Counted from the stretch's first letter, positions 17,026-25,680 are shown. The stretch: 64,000 bases of DNA from Paenibacillus monticola (GCF_009664975.1 NZ_WJXB01000014.1:62001-126000); one strand, 5' to 3'. Made by a program: numbers and translations. The notes: generated from the letters alone by a model not told the origin.

Positions 17026-18339
17026 GTGAAAAGAAATATTTGCGGGCTGTTTGCCATCATTATGGTATTCTCCATGCTGGCTGCATGCGGATCTAAGAAA
17101 GACAATGCAGCCACAACCGTTGACGGAGTTACCACAATTGAATTCTGGGCGGCATCCAACCCTACACAGCAGGCTTATTGGCAGGAAATGGCGACGGCGT
17201 ATGAGAAGACTAATGCAAAGGTCAAGATTAATGTTAGTGTCATTAAAGAATCCCCAAGCTCAGAGGCTACTATCCAGGCAGCAATTGCCGGAGGAAGTGC
17301 TCCAACCCTTTCAGAGAATATCAATCGCGGCTTCGCTGCTCAGTTATCAGCGAGTAAAGCATTAGTACCTCTGGACACTTTAACTGGCTTTAGCGATATC
17401 ATCACTACACGTAAAATGACGAGTACCATCGAGCCATGGAAATTTGCCGATGGTCATCAATATGTACTTCCGATCTACTCCAATGCCATGCTGTTCGGCT
17501 GGAGATTGGATCTTCTGAAAGAACTTGGCTACGATGCGCCACCACAGACTTATAGTGAGATTCTGGAATTGAATATGAAGCTGAAGGAGAAATACCCGGA
17601 TAAGTTCATCTGGGCCAAGGCTGATCTAGCCGATCCAACTGCCTGGAAGAGATGGTTCGACTTCTTCATGATCTACGATGCTGCTTCGAACGGCAATAAA
17701 TTCATTGAAGGTGATAAATTTGTTGGCGATGACAAGGCAGGTATAGCTACACTCCAATTTATCGATGATCTCCGCAAGAACAAAGGGATTCTGGCAGAGA
17801 ATGTGGCTGATCCTTTTGAGACAGGTACCAGCTTATTCATTGACTTGGGACCTTGGACCTTTAAGAACTGGGTAGAGAAGTTCCCAGATATGAAATACAA
17901 CGAGAACTACACCTTGTCGATGCCTCCAGTACCTGATGGTGTAGATCCGAAAACATCCAAAACTTTTGCAGATACCAAAGGGCTAGTTATTTATGCTTCT
18001 GCTACCAAGGAACAACAAGCAGCAGCCTTGGAATTCATCAAATGGGTGTATTCCGACCCAAATAACGATGCAAAGTGGTTCGAACAAACTAATCTGCCAC
18101 CTGCTCGTGATGACCTATCCACTAATGAATCCTTTAAAGCCATTCTGGATAAGAATCCGGAACTGAAGCCTTATGCAGAGAACGTTCCTAATGCTGTTCC
18201 ACCGATGGACAATGCCAAGTTCAATGATCTACAGACCATTCTTGGACAAGAAGCTTGGACGAAAGTTGTCCGTGGTGAACTTGATCCTGAGACCGCTTGG
18301 GCCAATATGAAAAAAGCAATTGAAGGGGCACTAAAATAA
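17026..18339 (+). CDS. Sugar ABC transporter, substrate-binding lipoprotein
   Basis: 437 residues, family 1 extracellular solute-binding protein. The lipoprotein signal ends in MLAACGS; mature protein starts at Cys22. Typical segments are TTIEFWAASNPTQQAYWQEMATAYEKTN, LPIYSNAMLFGWRLDLLKELGYD, and KGLVIYASATKEQQAAALEFIKWV. It captures a sugar or oligosaccharide outside the cell and delivers it to the two permeases that follow. No ATPase gene is in the operon, so a shared MsmX-type ATPase encoded elsewhere is expected. The downstream GH130 gene suggests a beta-mannoside ligand. Confidence 0.93.
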   Translation: MKRNICGLFAIIMVFSMLAACGSKKDNAATTVDGVTTIEFWAASNPTQQAYWQEMATAYEKTNAKVKINVSVIKESPSSEATIQAAIAGGSAPTLSENINRGFAAQLSASKALVPLDTLTGFSDIITTRKMTSTIEPWKFADGHQYVLPIYSNAMLFGWRLDLLKELGYDAPPQTYSEILELNMKLKEKYPDKFIWAKADLADPTAWKRWFDFFMIYDAASNGNKFIEGDKFVGDDKAGIATLQFIDDLRKNKGILAENVADPFETGTSLFIDLGPWTFKNWVEKFPDMKYNENYTLSMPPVPDGVDPKTSKTFADTKGLVIYASATKEQQAAALEFIKWVYSDPNNDAKWFEQTNLPPARDDLSTNESFKAILDKNPELKPYAENVPNAVPPMDNAKFNDLQTILGQEAWTKVVRGELDPETAWANMKKAIEGALK

Positions 18340-18354
18340 GGGGGACTCTTCAGT

Positions 18355-19230
18355 ATGAAAGAAAATAACAATCGGTTGGGCTGGTTATTCACCAGTCCTT
18401 ACCTTCTGTATTCTATCGTTTTTTTCTTTATTCCGTTAATTTGGTCCTTCTATCTATCCTTTACCAATTGGGACTTGATCGCACCAGACTTTCAATTTGT
18501 CGGTTTCGATAATTTTGCCAAAGCTTTACAATCACCAAGCGTGCATGCCGCATTCTGGGTGACCTATAAATTTATGCTGGTGTTCGTACCCTTGGTATCT
18601 GTGATGGCATTGATTGTATCTGTACTGGTTCATAGTCTTCCCAAGTATAAAAGTCTGTTTCTAGTTGGATTCTTCTTGCCTTATTTGTCTTCCGGTGTTG
18701 TTTCTTCCTTGATTGTTAAGGGCTTTCTGTCCTATAACAGCCCCTTAAACATGAGCCTTCGGAAGATCGGAATTCGCATTGACTGGTTAGGTACATCTTG
18801 GTCCGCATTATTTATCGTTGGACTGATTATGGCATGGAAATTCACGGGTTATTACGCCCTTATCTTAACCGCCTCACTGGAGAGTATAGATCATGAAGTG
18901 TATGAAGCCGCTGCTATTGATGGTGTGAACAGCAAGCAGCGTTTCTGGAGAATTACCCTGCCGTTATTGTATCCGGGTTTCTATACAACGCTAATTCTGG
19001 CGTTTGGTGTGACTTTCGGGATATTTACCGAGGTCTACCAACTGACTGGAGGCGGACCGAACTTTGCGACAAATACATGGCAGATGGAAATTTTCAGCCA
19101 GGCCTTCAAGAACCTGCAGGCAGGTTATGCCTCAGCGGTGGCTCTGCTAGCTTCTATAGCTACCTTTGTTTCGATCTATATCATTAGAAAACTGCTTGAA
19201 AAGTGGGGTGCGCGAAATGGTTGGGTCTAA
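18355..19230 (+). CDS. Sugar ABC transporter permease, MalF/UgpA type
   Basis: 291 residues with six predicted membrane helices. The inner-membrane EAA loop that contacts the ATPase is clear (YEAAAIDGVNSKQRFWRITLPLL). The N-terminus LGWLFTSPYLLYSIVFFFIPLIWSFYLSFTNWDL is characteristic of the MalF-like partner of CUT1 importers. It follows the binding protein by 15 bases and overlaps the next permease gene by 14. Confidence 0.93.
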   Translation: MKENNNRLGWLFTSPYLLYSIVFFFIPLIWSFYLSFTNWDLIAPDFQFVGFDNFAKALQSPSVHAAFWVTYKFMLVFVPLVSVMALIVSVLVHSLPKYKSLFLVGFFLPYLSSGVVSSLIVKGFLSYNSPLNMSLRKIGIRIDWLGTSWSALFIVGLIMAWKFTGYYALILTASLESIDHEVYEAAAIDGVNSKQRFWRITLPLLYPGFYTTLILAFGVTFGIFTEVYQLTGGGPNFATNTWQMEIFSQAFKNLQAGYASAVALLASIATFVSIYIIRKLLEKWGARNGWV

Positions 19231-20056
19231 AGATCATAGAAGAACCAGGCTAATCCTGCTCTATTCCCTAGCGTCTGTTCTTCTGTTCGTTATGGTATAC
19301 CCGTACTTGTATATGGTGCTTAATTCATTTGCGGATTGGGGTCAGGTAGACCGCAAGTTAATTCCAACCTCGTATTCTTTGAAATCCTATTCCTGGTTGT
19401 TTACAGGTGGAGAATCCGGCGTATCCCGGCCGTGGCTTGGAGCGTTTCTCAACAGTGTGATCGTCTCGATCGGCTCCACGGTGCTGATGATGCTGTTTGC
19501 GGTGATGGTGGCATACGCGCTTTCCAAGCTCAGATTCCGGGGACGCGATACCGTCAATAACTTTATTCTATTTCACATGTTCTTTCCGTCCATTATCCTG
19601 CTGATTCCGAGCTTCCTGATCATTCAGAAGCTGGGTTGGTATGACACCTACTGGGCGCTGATCATTCCTAAAGGGATGAGCTTATGGGCGATCTTTATGT
19701 ACACGAATTTCTTCAAGGCGGTTCCAACCGTGTTCATCGAAGCGGCTAAGCTGGATGGAGCCAAGGATTTTCAGATTCTGTACAGAATTATGATCCCTAT
19801 GTCCAAATCCATCACGAGCGTCATTTTCTTGTTCCTGCTGATGGAACGTTGGACGGAATTGTTATGGGATATGATCATGGTTCGCAGCGATAACATGCTG
19901 ACCCTTAACGTATTATTATCACAGATGTTCGGCCCTTACGGTACGTATCCGGGTCCTTTGTATGCTGGTTCTGTACTGCTATCCCTGCCGATTATTATCC
20001 TCTTTATTATTTTCGGTAAGAACTTCCAACAAGGGATGCAGGTCAGTTTGAAGTAA
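19217..20056 (+). CDS. Sugar ABC transporter permease, MalG/UgpE type
   Basis: 279 residues with six predicted membrane helices and the EAA motif FIEAAKLDGAKDFQILYRIMIPMSK. The N-terminal MVYPYLYMVLNSF and the end FIIFGKNFQQGMQVSLK are usual for CUT1 MalG-like subunits, although most end in GLTAGAVKG. A longer frame starts at 19166 inside the previous gene; ATG at 19217 has a GGGGTG ribosome site and gives a normal length. It forms the heterodimeric channel with the preceding permease. Confidence 0.92.
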   Translation: MVGSKDHRRTRLILLYSLASVLLFVMVYPYLYMVLNSFADWGQVDRKLIPTSYSLKSYSWLFTGGESGVSRPWLGAFLNSVIVSIGSTVLMMLFAVMVAYALSKLRFRGRDTVNNFILFHMFFPSIILLIPSFLIIQKLGWYDTYWALIIPKGMSLWAIFMYTNFFKAVPTVFIEAAKLDGAKDFQILYRIMIPMSKSITSVIFLFLLMERWTELLWDMIMVRSDNMLTLNVLLSQMFGPYGTYPGPLYAGSVLLSLPIIILFIIFGKNFQQGMQVSLK

Positions 20057-20100
20057 TCGAACTGTACGAATATAACAATCCCAAGGGAGGGATGTTCACC

Positions 20101-21048
20101 ATGTTTCAACATCGACCCAGTTTGAAATCAGTCGACCAACTATTACAGGAGTTCATGTCGAAAGATTTCAATATTATGAATGCTGCAAAACTGTCTTTTA
20201 CCGGAATCGGTGATAAAGACGTCTACAATATTTCCGCTCCTTTTGAAGATGCAGGGGAGTTCGTCATTGCCGGCCGAGTCGAGTCAAGAGATAGTGAACA
20301 CTCTGAAGTATACTTTTTTGTGGAAAAAGAGGGGCAATGGCTGCCCCGAGAAGATGCTCCTGTGTTGAGACTTCAAGATCCGTTCCACACGCGGATAGGT
20401 CAGGAGCTTATAGTGGGTGGTGTACAGACATTTCCTCATCCCCAAAAAGCAAATAAGCTGATGTGGAGAACGGTTATCTACAAAGGTGCAGATCTTGCCA
20501 ACTTGAATCTTTTCTTCGTGGGACCCGATGGAATGAAGGATCTCCGGTTGGTCGAACTCCATGACGGAGGGATTGGCGTATTCACCCGCCCTCAATGGAG
20601 GGGGAAAAAGGGTGGACGCGGCAAGATTGGCTTCTTCCAAGTGTCTTCTTGGGAGGAGTTAACGATGACGGCGATCGTGGAAGCTCCCCTGCTGGATCAG
20701 CTGTTCTATGATTCAGAGTGGGGAGGAGCCAATGAGGCCCACCGATTACGGGGCGGCAAGATAGGTGTGCTGGGTCATATCGCCCGTTATGACAAACGGG
20801 GTCGCAGCTATTACCCTATGGTGTTCACTTTGGACCCCCAGACGGGTGAACGCACGGACGTGGAACTCATTGCTGTCCGAGCCCATTTTGTTCCTGGACC
20901 GTCCAAACGTCCTGATCTGGAGGATGTAGTGTTCAGCGGAGGACTCCTTCGCCATGAAGATGGCACCGCCACTCTATATGCGGGAACAGGCGATGCTGAA
21001 GCACAGCGGATTACCATTGATGATCCTTTTATCAAATATGAAACTTGA
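20101..21048 (+). CDS. DUF1861-family protein of the GH130 operon
   Basis: 315 residues, no signal peptide, so cytosolic. I recognise the DUF1861 (MTP-1) family from the overall pattern: ISAPFEDAGEFVIAGRVESRDSEHSEVYFF, GGVQTFP, then GGIGVFTRPQ, GGRGKIGFF, GGANEAHRLRGGKIGVLGHIARYD and FSGGLLRHEDGTATLYAGTGDAEAQRI. Repeated beta-strand blocks suggest a five-bladed beta-propeller like GH130 and GH43 enzymes. I know of no firmly assigned activity. It sits between the permeases and a GH130 gene, so it probably binds or cleaves the imported mannoside. An ATG at 20092 overlaps the AGGGAGG ribosome site; 20101 is preferred. Confidence 0.8.
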   Translation: MFQHRPSLKSVDQLLQEFMSKDFNIMNAAKLSFTGIGDKDVYNISAPFEDAGEFVIAGRVESRDSEHSEVYFFVEKEGQWLPREDAPVLRLQDPFHTRIGQELIVGGVQTFPHPQKANKLMWRTVIYKGADLANLNLFFVGPDGMKDLRLVELHDGGIGVFTRPQWRGKKGGRGKIGFFQVSSWEELTMTAIVEAPLLDQLFYDSEWGGANEAHRLRGGKIGVLGHIARYDKRGRSYYPMVFTLDPQTGERTDVELIAVRAHFVPGPSKRPDLEDVVFSGGLLRHEDGTATLYAGTGDAEAQRITIDDPFIKYET

Positions 21049-21068
21049 CCTCTGAGGAGTTTACACTA

Positions 21069-22130
21069 ATGAATATACACAGATATGCGGAGAACCCGCT
21101 AATTACACCTGCGGATGTGGTTCCACACCGGGCAGATTTTGAAGTGATTGGAGCGTTCAACGCGGGGGTAACCACCTACAAGGATGAAGTGCTGATGCTG
21201 CTGCGAGTAGCGGAACGTCCAATCAGTCTAGATCCCAATATTGTGAAAGCACCCGTGTATAACCCGGACACCAACGAATTGGAGTTGCTCGAATTTCGCA
21301 AGAATGATGATCGTTATGATTTCAGTGATCCGCGTGTGATCCGCAATAAGTATAAGAGTGGGACTTTTGAATATTTGACCTCCTTGTCCTATATTCGGAT
21401 CGCCAGAAGTACAGATGGCCACCAATTTACGGTGGATGAGTTGCCTTTCATCTATCCGTCCAACATTCAGGAAGTATTCGGAATCGAAGATCCGCGGGTA
21501 ACGCAGATCGGCGATACGTATTATATATACTACTCTGTAGTATCACCGGTCGGGATCGGAGAATCTATGGTTTCGACAACCGATTTCATAACCCTGAAGC
21601 CGCATGGAATGATTTTTGGACCGGACAATAAGGATGTGCTCATCTTCCCTGAGCTAATCAACGGCAAGTATTACGCCTTGCACCGCCCTACGATGAAGAG
21701 CATTGGTGAGCCGAATATCTGGATCGCTGAATCGGATAATCTGCTGTATTGGGGCAATCATAAGCATCTTCTGGGGCTTCGGGAGGGCATGTGGGACAGT
21801 GGCAGAATCGGCGGTGGAGCTGTACCTTTTAAGACGGAGAAGGGCTGGCTGGAATTGTATCACGGAGCCACGCTGGATCACCGTTATTGCATGGGGGCTG
21901 TACTGCTTGATTTGCATGATCCAACAAAGGTGCTGGCCCGCTCAAATAAGCCTGTTATGGAACCGGAAGCTGACTATGAGAAGAATGGCTTCTTCGGCGA
22001 TGTGGTCTTCTCCTGTGGAGCGATTGTGGACGGTGATATCATCAAAATGTATTACGGTGTCGCGGATACATCCATGGCTTGTGCGGAGCTGAGTCTGCAA
22101 GAGATTCTAGATAGTCTGGACTACCTGTAG
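21069..22130 (+). CDS. GH130 beta-mannoside phosphorylase/hydrolase
   Basis: 353 residues with GH130 landmarks: NPLITPADV, RADFEVIGAFNAGVTTYKDEVLMLLRVAERP, VFGIEDPRVTQIGDTYYIYYS (the Asp of IEDPR is the proposed proton donor), WDSGRIGGGAVPFKTEKGWLELYHGA, and GDVVFSCGAIVDGDIIKMYYGVADT. GH130 enzymes phosphorolyse, or in some subfamilies hydrolyse, beta-mannosyl linkages (1,4 or 1,2) and typically give mannose 1-phosphate. The linkage cannot be decided by reading. Cytosolic. GAGGAG lies about ten bases before the ATG. Last gene of the ABC operon. Confidence 0.88.
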   Translation: MNIHRYAENPLITPADVVPHRADFEVIGAFNAGVTTYKDEVLMLLRVAERPISLDPNIVKAPVYNPDTNELELLEFRKNDDRYDFSDPRVIRNKYKSGTFEYLTSLSYIRIARSTDGHQFTVDELPFIYPSNIQEVFGIEDPRVTQIGDTYYIYYSVVSPVGIGESMVSTTDFITLKPHGMIFGPDNKDVLIFPELINGKYYALHRPTMKSIGEPNIWIAESDNLLYWGNHKHLLGLREGMWDSGRIGGGAVPFKTEKGWLELYHGATLDHRYCMGAVLLDLHDPTKVLARSNKPVMEPEADYEKNGFFGDVVFSCGAIVDGDIIKMYYGVADTSMACAELSLQEILDSLDYL

Positions 22131-22167
22131 TCAAACCTTTTGCTTTTTTAGCTTCAGCGTCTTATAC

Positions 22168-22184
22168 TTAGTACCAAGTACTAA
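22168..22184. promoter_or_regulatory. FapR operator (lipid synthesis control)
   Basis: TTAGTACCAAGTACTAA is a 17-base near-perfect palindrome that agrees with the FapR box. It lies 31 bases before fabH, a classic FapR target. FapR releases DNA when malonyl-CoA rises. Confidence 0.88.
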
Positions 22185-22214
22185 TATCTGATACTAAGTT
22201 GAGGGGTGAAGCTA

Positions 22215-23228
22215 TTGATAGGCGCAAGAATTACAGCCATTGGTTCTTATGTTCCGGCCAAAAGACTGACCAACGCCGATCTGGAGCGCATGGTTGAGAC
22301 TAACGATGAGTGGATTGTCCAGCGGACCGGAATCCGGGAACGCAGAATCAGCCGTGAGGATGAATATACCAGCGATTTATGTACAGCCGCTGTACAGGAT
22401 CTGATGAAGCGTTATGGAAAAAGCGTTGAGGATGTGGACATGATCCTTGTGGCTACCAGTACACCTGACTTTGCTTCTTTTCCTTCAGTAGCCTCAATAA
22501 TTCAACACCGCTTGAATATTCCGCTAACGGCAGGGGCTATAGATTTGAGCGCAGCCTGCGCGGGTTTTGTATATGCACTGCATACTGCTCATAGCTATGT
22601 AGCTTCCGGAATGCACCGTAAGGTGCTGGTCCTTGGCGCGGATACGATCTCGAAGATTACAGATTATACGGATCGCAGTACCTGTATCCTGTTTGGTGAT
22701 GGGGCTGGCGCTGTACTTGTGGAAAGTGATGAGCAGTCTACGAGCTTTATGGGCTTCAATTTGGGCAGCGATGGCAGCGGTGCGCAGCATGTATATCGCA
22801 CAGGCTTGTCCCGCACCCTGCAAGAAATCGAGCTGATCGATTCCCAGCTGCTTGTGCAGAATGGGAGAGAAGTTTTTCGTTGGGCGGTTAGAACCGTGCC
22901 CCAAGGTGTTCAGCAACTGCTTCATCAGGCAGGGGTTGACTTAGCTCAAGTGGACTGGTTTATTCCGCACAGTGCGAATATGCGGATGATTGAGCCGATC
23001 TGCGAAAGATTGAATTATCCTATAGAGCAGGTGTTGCATAGTCTTGTGAATTATGGCAATACTTCAGCGGCCTCGATTCCCTTGGCGCTTGACCTGGGTA
23101 TCCGCGAAGGCAAGGTGCAGAATGGCCAGCGGATTCTAATGTACGGATTTGGAGCAGGACTGACACATGCTGGACAGCTGATACAGCTTGATCTTGATGA
23201 ACAGCAATCCCAGCCTACTCAAGGATAA
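22215..23228 (+). CDS. fabH: Beta-ketoacyl-ACP synthase III
   Basis: Starts fatty-acid synthesis by condensing acyl-CoA with malonyl-ACP. The catalytic triad is visible: Cys115 in LSAACAGF, His252 in FIPHSANMRM and Asn282 in NYGNTSAAS. Other blocks are ITAIGSYVPAKRLTNADLERMVETNDEWIVQRTGIRERR and LFGDGAGAVL. About 337 residues, normal for FabH. The frame can be opened at GTG 22206, but this overlaps the GAGGGG ribosome site; TTG at 22215 has the right spacing. It stands alone behind a FapR box. Paenibacillus usually has more than one FabH-like enzyme, so this may be one of several paralogues. Confidence 0.95.
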   Translation: MIGARITAIGSYVPAKRLTNADLERMVETNDEWIVQRTGIRERRISREDEYTSDLCTAAVQDLMKRYGKSVEDVDMILVATSTPDFASFPSVASIIQHRLNIPLTAGAIDLSAACAGFVYALHTAHSYVASGMHRKVLVLGADTISKITDYTDRSTCILFGDGAGAVLVESDEQSTSFMGFNLGSDGSGAQHVYRTGLSRTLQEIELIDSQLLVQNGREVFRWAVRTVPQGVQQLLHQAGVDLAQVDWFIPHSANMRMIEPICERLNYPIEQVLHSLVNYGNTSAASIPLALDLGIREGKVQNGQRILMYGFGAGLTHAGQLIQLDLDEQQSQPTQG

Positions 23229-23266
23229 ATACAGCAAATAATTTCGCATCTTCCTTATAGAGACAA

Positions 23267-23298
23267 GAAAGGACACCTCTCGATTGAGGTGTCCTTTC
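23267..23298. terminator. Bidirectional terminator between fabH and LacI gene
   Basis: GAAAGGACACCTC at 23267-23279 and GAGGTGTCCTTTC at 23286-23298 form a perfect 13-bp stem with loop TCGATT. Confidence 0.9.
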
Positions 23299-23317
23299 TA
23301 TATTTCCCGGTTATGAA

Positions 23318-24355
23318 TTATTGCGGGATATAATTATTCAAGCTACTGCCACAGGATTCGCGGACGATCAGTGCAGGTTCAACCACGAAAGAGCCACCCT
23401 CTGACTGATTATTAATGAGGTCAAACAGCATGTGGGCGGCGAGAACGCCAAGCCGTTGTTTGTTCTGGCGGATGGTAGTCAGTGTAGGACTTGTATATTT
23501 ACAGGCTTCAATATCGTCACAGCCGATAATGGCCATATCTTCAGGAATACGGAGGCCGTGTTCCTTCAACGCGCGGATAGCTCCCAGTGCCAGTAAATCT
23601 GAGGCAGCGAAGATTGCTTTGGGCAGACTGCCGGATTGAATTAACTGCTGCATAGCGGTATAGCCGCTGGGCTCAAAAAAATCGTCGCCATGCACGAACC
23701 ACTTCTCATTGACATTTAGGCCAAAACCTTCGATAGCCTTGATATAACCCGCTTCCCGCTGGTTGGAGATATCTGAATCCGCGGCACTGCCGATAAAACC
23801 CAATTCCCTGTAGCCAAGCAGATAGAAATGCTCTACGACCTTGGAGGAGATCTGGAAATTATCTGACATCACATAACCCGATTTCTTACCTTTAAGCTCA
23901 AGATCAACGCCAATACAAGGAATACTGCTCATGTCGAGATCGCTGATCGCGGCTTCCATCTTCTGCCCGGAAATAATCACACAGCCATCCACATGGAAAT
24001 GAAGACACCGTGAGAAATAATCCCCGCCACTAATAAACTTCTCGTTCGAAAAGAAAATGAGATCGTAACCCAGCACACCCATCTGCTTCTTGAAGGAATT
24101 GAGCACCTCTACGAAAAAAGGATGCGTAAAATCAACATTAAACTCACCGGCAAAAATAACACCGATCAGATTCGACTTTCTGGTGGCCAGTGTTTTGGCC
24201 GAGTTGGAAGGTGAATAACCGGTCTGTTCGATGATCTCCAGCACTCTTTGTTTTGTCTTTTCGGAAACATCCGTATAATTATTCATAATCTTCGAAACTG
24301 TGGAGACAGACACGCCCGCCATTTCGGCAATTTTTTTAATATTCAATTGCAACAT
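23318..24355 (-). CDS. LacI-family transcriptional regulator (orphan)
   Basis: 345 residues. DNA-binding head LNIKKIAEMAGVSVSTVSKIMNNYTDVS and hinge NSAKTLATRKSNLIGVIF, followed by the sugar-binding-like effector domain (VDGCVIISGQ, GYVMSDNFQISSKVVEHFYLLGYRELGFIG, MAIIGCDDIEACKYTSPTLTTIRQNKQRLG). GGAAGGTGG precedes the ATG. No sugar gene adjoins it: fabH converges on one side and a 600-base non-coding stretch lies on the other. The upstream TGGTTAACCA palindrome may be its own operator. Target and effector are unknown. Confidence 0.9.
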   Translation of the reverse strand: MLQLNIKKIAEMAGVSVSTVSKIMNNYTDVSEKTKQRVLEIIEQTGYSPSNSAKTLATRKSNLIGVIFAGEFNVDFTHPFFVEVLNSFKKQMGVLGYDLIFFSNEKFISGGDYFSRCLHFHVDGCVIISGQKMEAAISDLDMSSIPCIGVDLELKGKKSGYVMSDNFQISSKVVEHFYLLGYRELGFIGSAADSDISNQREAGYIKAIEGFGLNVNEKWFVHGDDFFEPSGYTAMQQLIQSGSLPKAIFAASDLLALGAIRALKEHGLRIPEDMAIIGCDDIEACKYTSPTLTTIRQNKQRLGVLAAHMLFDLINNQSEGGSFVVEPALIVRESCGSSLNNYIPQ

Positions 24356-24419
24356 ACAGCCACCTTCCGGCTAGAAATCAATTACAAGTAGTTTATTCGT
24401 AAAGGTAAAACAAGTCAAT

Positions 24420-24429
24420 TGGTTAACCA
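24420..24429. promoter_or_regulatory. TGGTTAACCA palindrome upstream of orphan LacI gene
   Basis: A 10-base perfect palindrome 65 bases before the LacI ATG. It could be an autoregulatory operator, but its short length makes chance occurrence possible. Confidence 0.3.
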
Positions 24430-24585
24430 CGATAGCATTGCCGAAAATGATTTCGTCTTTAATGTGTATACTATGATTTTTACGAAAACCACGAAACATG
24501 AACATGCCGCGGCATGGAGTAATTGCTATTTGCATAAAATAGTAATGGATGAAGATAATAAATTGCATACCCTGTTCAGCTTTAT

Positions 24586-24640
24586 TAAAAATATAAGAAA
24601 AATGGGTGCCGTCCATATAAAGGACGGCGAAGCCGTTTAA
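24586..24640 (+). repeat. Structured GAAACGG...CCGTTTC element, copy A
   Basis: Outer stem AAATGG (24600-24605) with CCGTTT (24633-24638); inner hairpin GCCGTCC (24608-24614) with GGACGGC (24622-24628); internal loop GT/GAA. The same architecture recurs at 24834 and 27617. It is preceded by an AAATATAAG tract as in the other copies. Confidence 0.55.
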
Positions 24641-24646
24641 TCATGT

Positions 24647-24676
24647 TTTACAGCTTATTGTGAGATATGCTATGAT
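24647..24676 (+). promoter_or_regulatory. Promoter of a candidate small RNA
   Basis: TTTACA at 24647-24652, an 18-base spacer, and an extended -10 TGCTATGAT ending at 24676. Confidence 0.5.
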
Positions 24677-24682
24677 AAGAGG

Positions 24683-24787
24683 ATAATAAGGCTACAAAAA
24701 TGTAACTTGTACGCTAACTACTGTTCTTAATATACGCATCATAAGGAAGCTTATTTAACAAACACCCCGTGAGGGGTGTTTTTCTTG
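24683..24787 (+). ncRNA. Candidate small RNA of about 105 nt ending in an intrinsic terminator
   Basis: A promoter-like pair ends at 24676, and a strong terminator follows at 24761-24787 (AACACCCC, loop GTGA, GGGGTGTT, then a T-rich tail). No open reading frame with a ribosome site lies between. The transcript would contain TAAGGAAGCTTATT. Family not recognised. Confidence 0.4.
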
Positions 24788-24818
24788 AAATATAAGAATT
24801 TTCACATGATAAATTATC

Positions 24819-24879
24819 CTTATATTTCTCGAAGAAGCGGGTACCGTCCATATTAAGGTCGGCGAAGCCGTTTCTTTTT
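24819..24879 (+). repeat. Structured GAAACGG...CCGTTTC element, copy B
   Basis: CTTATATTTC leads into GAAGCGG (24834-24840) pairing with CCGTTTC (24868-24874). The inner hairpin CCGTCC (24844-24849) pairs with GGTCGG (24857-24862) with one mismatch. A TTTTTAAA tail follows. The upstream GAAATATAAG (24786-24795) is complementary to CTTATATTTC at 24819-24828. Confidence 0.6.
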
Positions 24880-24953
24880 AAAATACAATAACTTATGCTT
24901 TGTCGTAAATCAGGAAGCAGCTGCTGCAAGGAGTCAAGAGAGGAGACTGCTCC

Positions 24954-25565
24954 ATGACAGAGTCGATAAATGCGTGGATAGATTGGCTGCTGCAAACATT
25001 AGGGCTCTCGGGGCCGTCCATTTTGTTCGCGACCCTTCCGCTCGCTTTGCTGCAAAGTTTGTTTGGATTTTTCCCATTCGCGATTCTGATTGTCTTGCAT
25101 GTCTCCGTATTTAATGTAATCGGGGGCATGTTGATCAGCTGGCTGGTCTGCAATGTCGGCGCGGTGCTGGTGTACTTCCTTTTCCGGCGTTATTTATATA
25201 GCTGGTTTGATAAGAAGTGGGGCTCGAAGCTGAAGCGGTATGATAAATGGCAGCGTTATTTAGACCGGTATGGCATATGGACATTGGTATTGCTGCGGAC
25301 GGTTCCAATTATCCCGAACAATGTTATTAACTTTATGGCGGCAGTATCGCCGATTAAGGCTTCGGCCTTTATTTGGGGAACGGTGCTGGGCAATATGTCA
25401 TACATCTGGCTGTTCGGAACGATAAGCTCTACTCTTATTGTGCCGCGGGAAGAATGGAATGGCTTTCTTACCTGGTATGCTGTGTTCATCGTGATTCTTA
25501 TCGGCATCTTTATCCGAAGACACTGGGGCCATCTGCAGGAAGATAAACGGAGCAGAATGAACTGA
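24954..25565 (+). CDS. TVP38/TMEM64 (SNARE-associated/DedA-like) membrane protein
   Basis: 203 residues with about five hydrophobic segments. The family core is visible: GGMLISWLVCNVGAVLVYFLFRRYL, then RYGIWTLVLLRTVPIIPNNVINFMAAVSPIKASAFIWGTVLGNMSYIWLFGTI, where the LLRTVPIIPNNVINF re-entrant segment is diagnostic of the PF09335 superfamily. Members are lipid scramblases or membrane homeostasis factors; the exact role here is unknown. The ATG has GAGAGGAG eight bases upstream. It follows structured element B by about 80 bases and may be transcribed through it. Confidence 0.85.
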   Translation: MTESINAWIDWLLQTLGLSGPSILFATLPLALLQSLFGFFPFAILIVLHVSVFNVIGGMLISWLVCNVGAVLVYFLFRRYLYSWFDKKWGSKLKRYDKWQRYLDRYGIWTLVLLRTVPIIPNNVINFMAAVSPIKASAFIWGTVLGNMSYIWLFGTISSTLIVPREEWNGFLTWYAVFIVILIGIFIRRHWGHLQEDKRSRMN

Positions 25566-25680
25566 ATGCTACAGTATTAATATCATGATAATGACTAAGA
25601 GGAATGTTTCCCTAGTGCGTTCTTGCACAGGGTTACGTTCTTCTTTTTTGTCTTCTTTCTGAATACCTTATACCAATGTA

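Noticed and set aside
24419..24640. 73-codon plus-strand frame between the LacI and TVP38-family genes
   Set aside because: No ribosome site, no family resemblance, and its 3' end is structured element copy A.
24586..24879. c-di-GMP, purine or other known riboswitch
   Set aside because: The conserved cores of the classes I know are absent; kept as an unclassified structured repeat.
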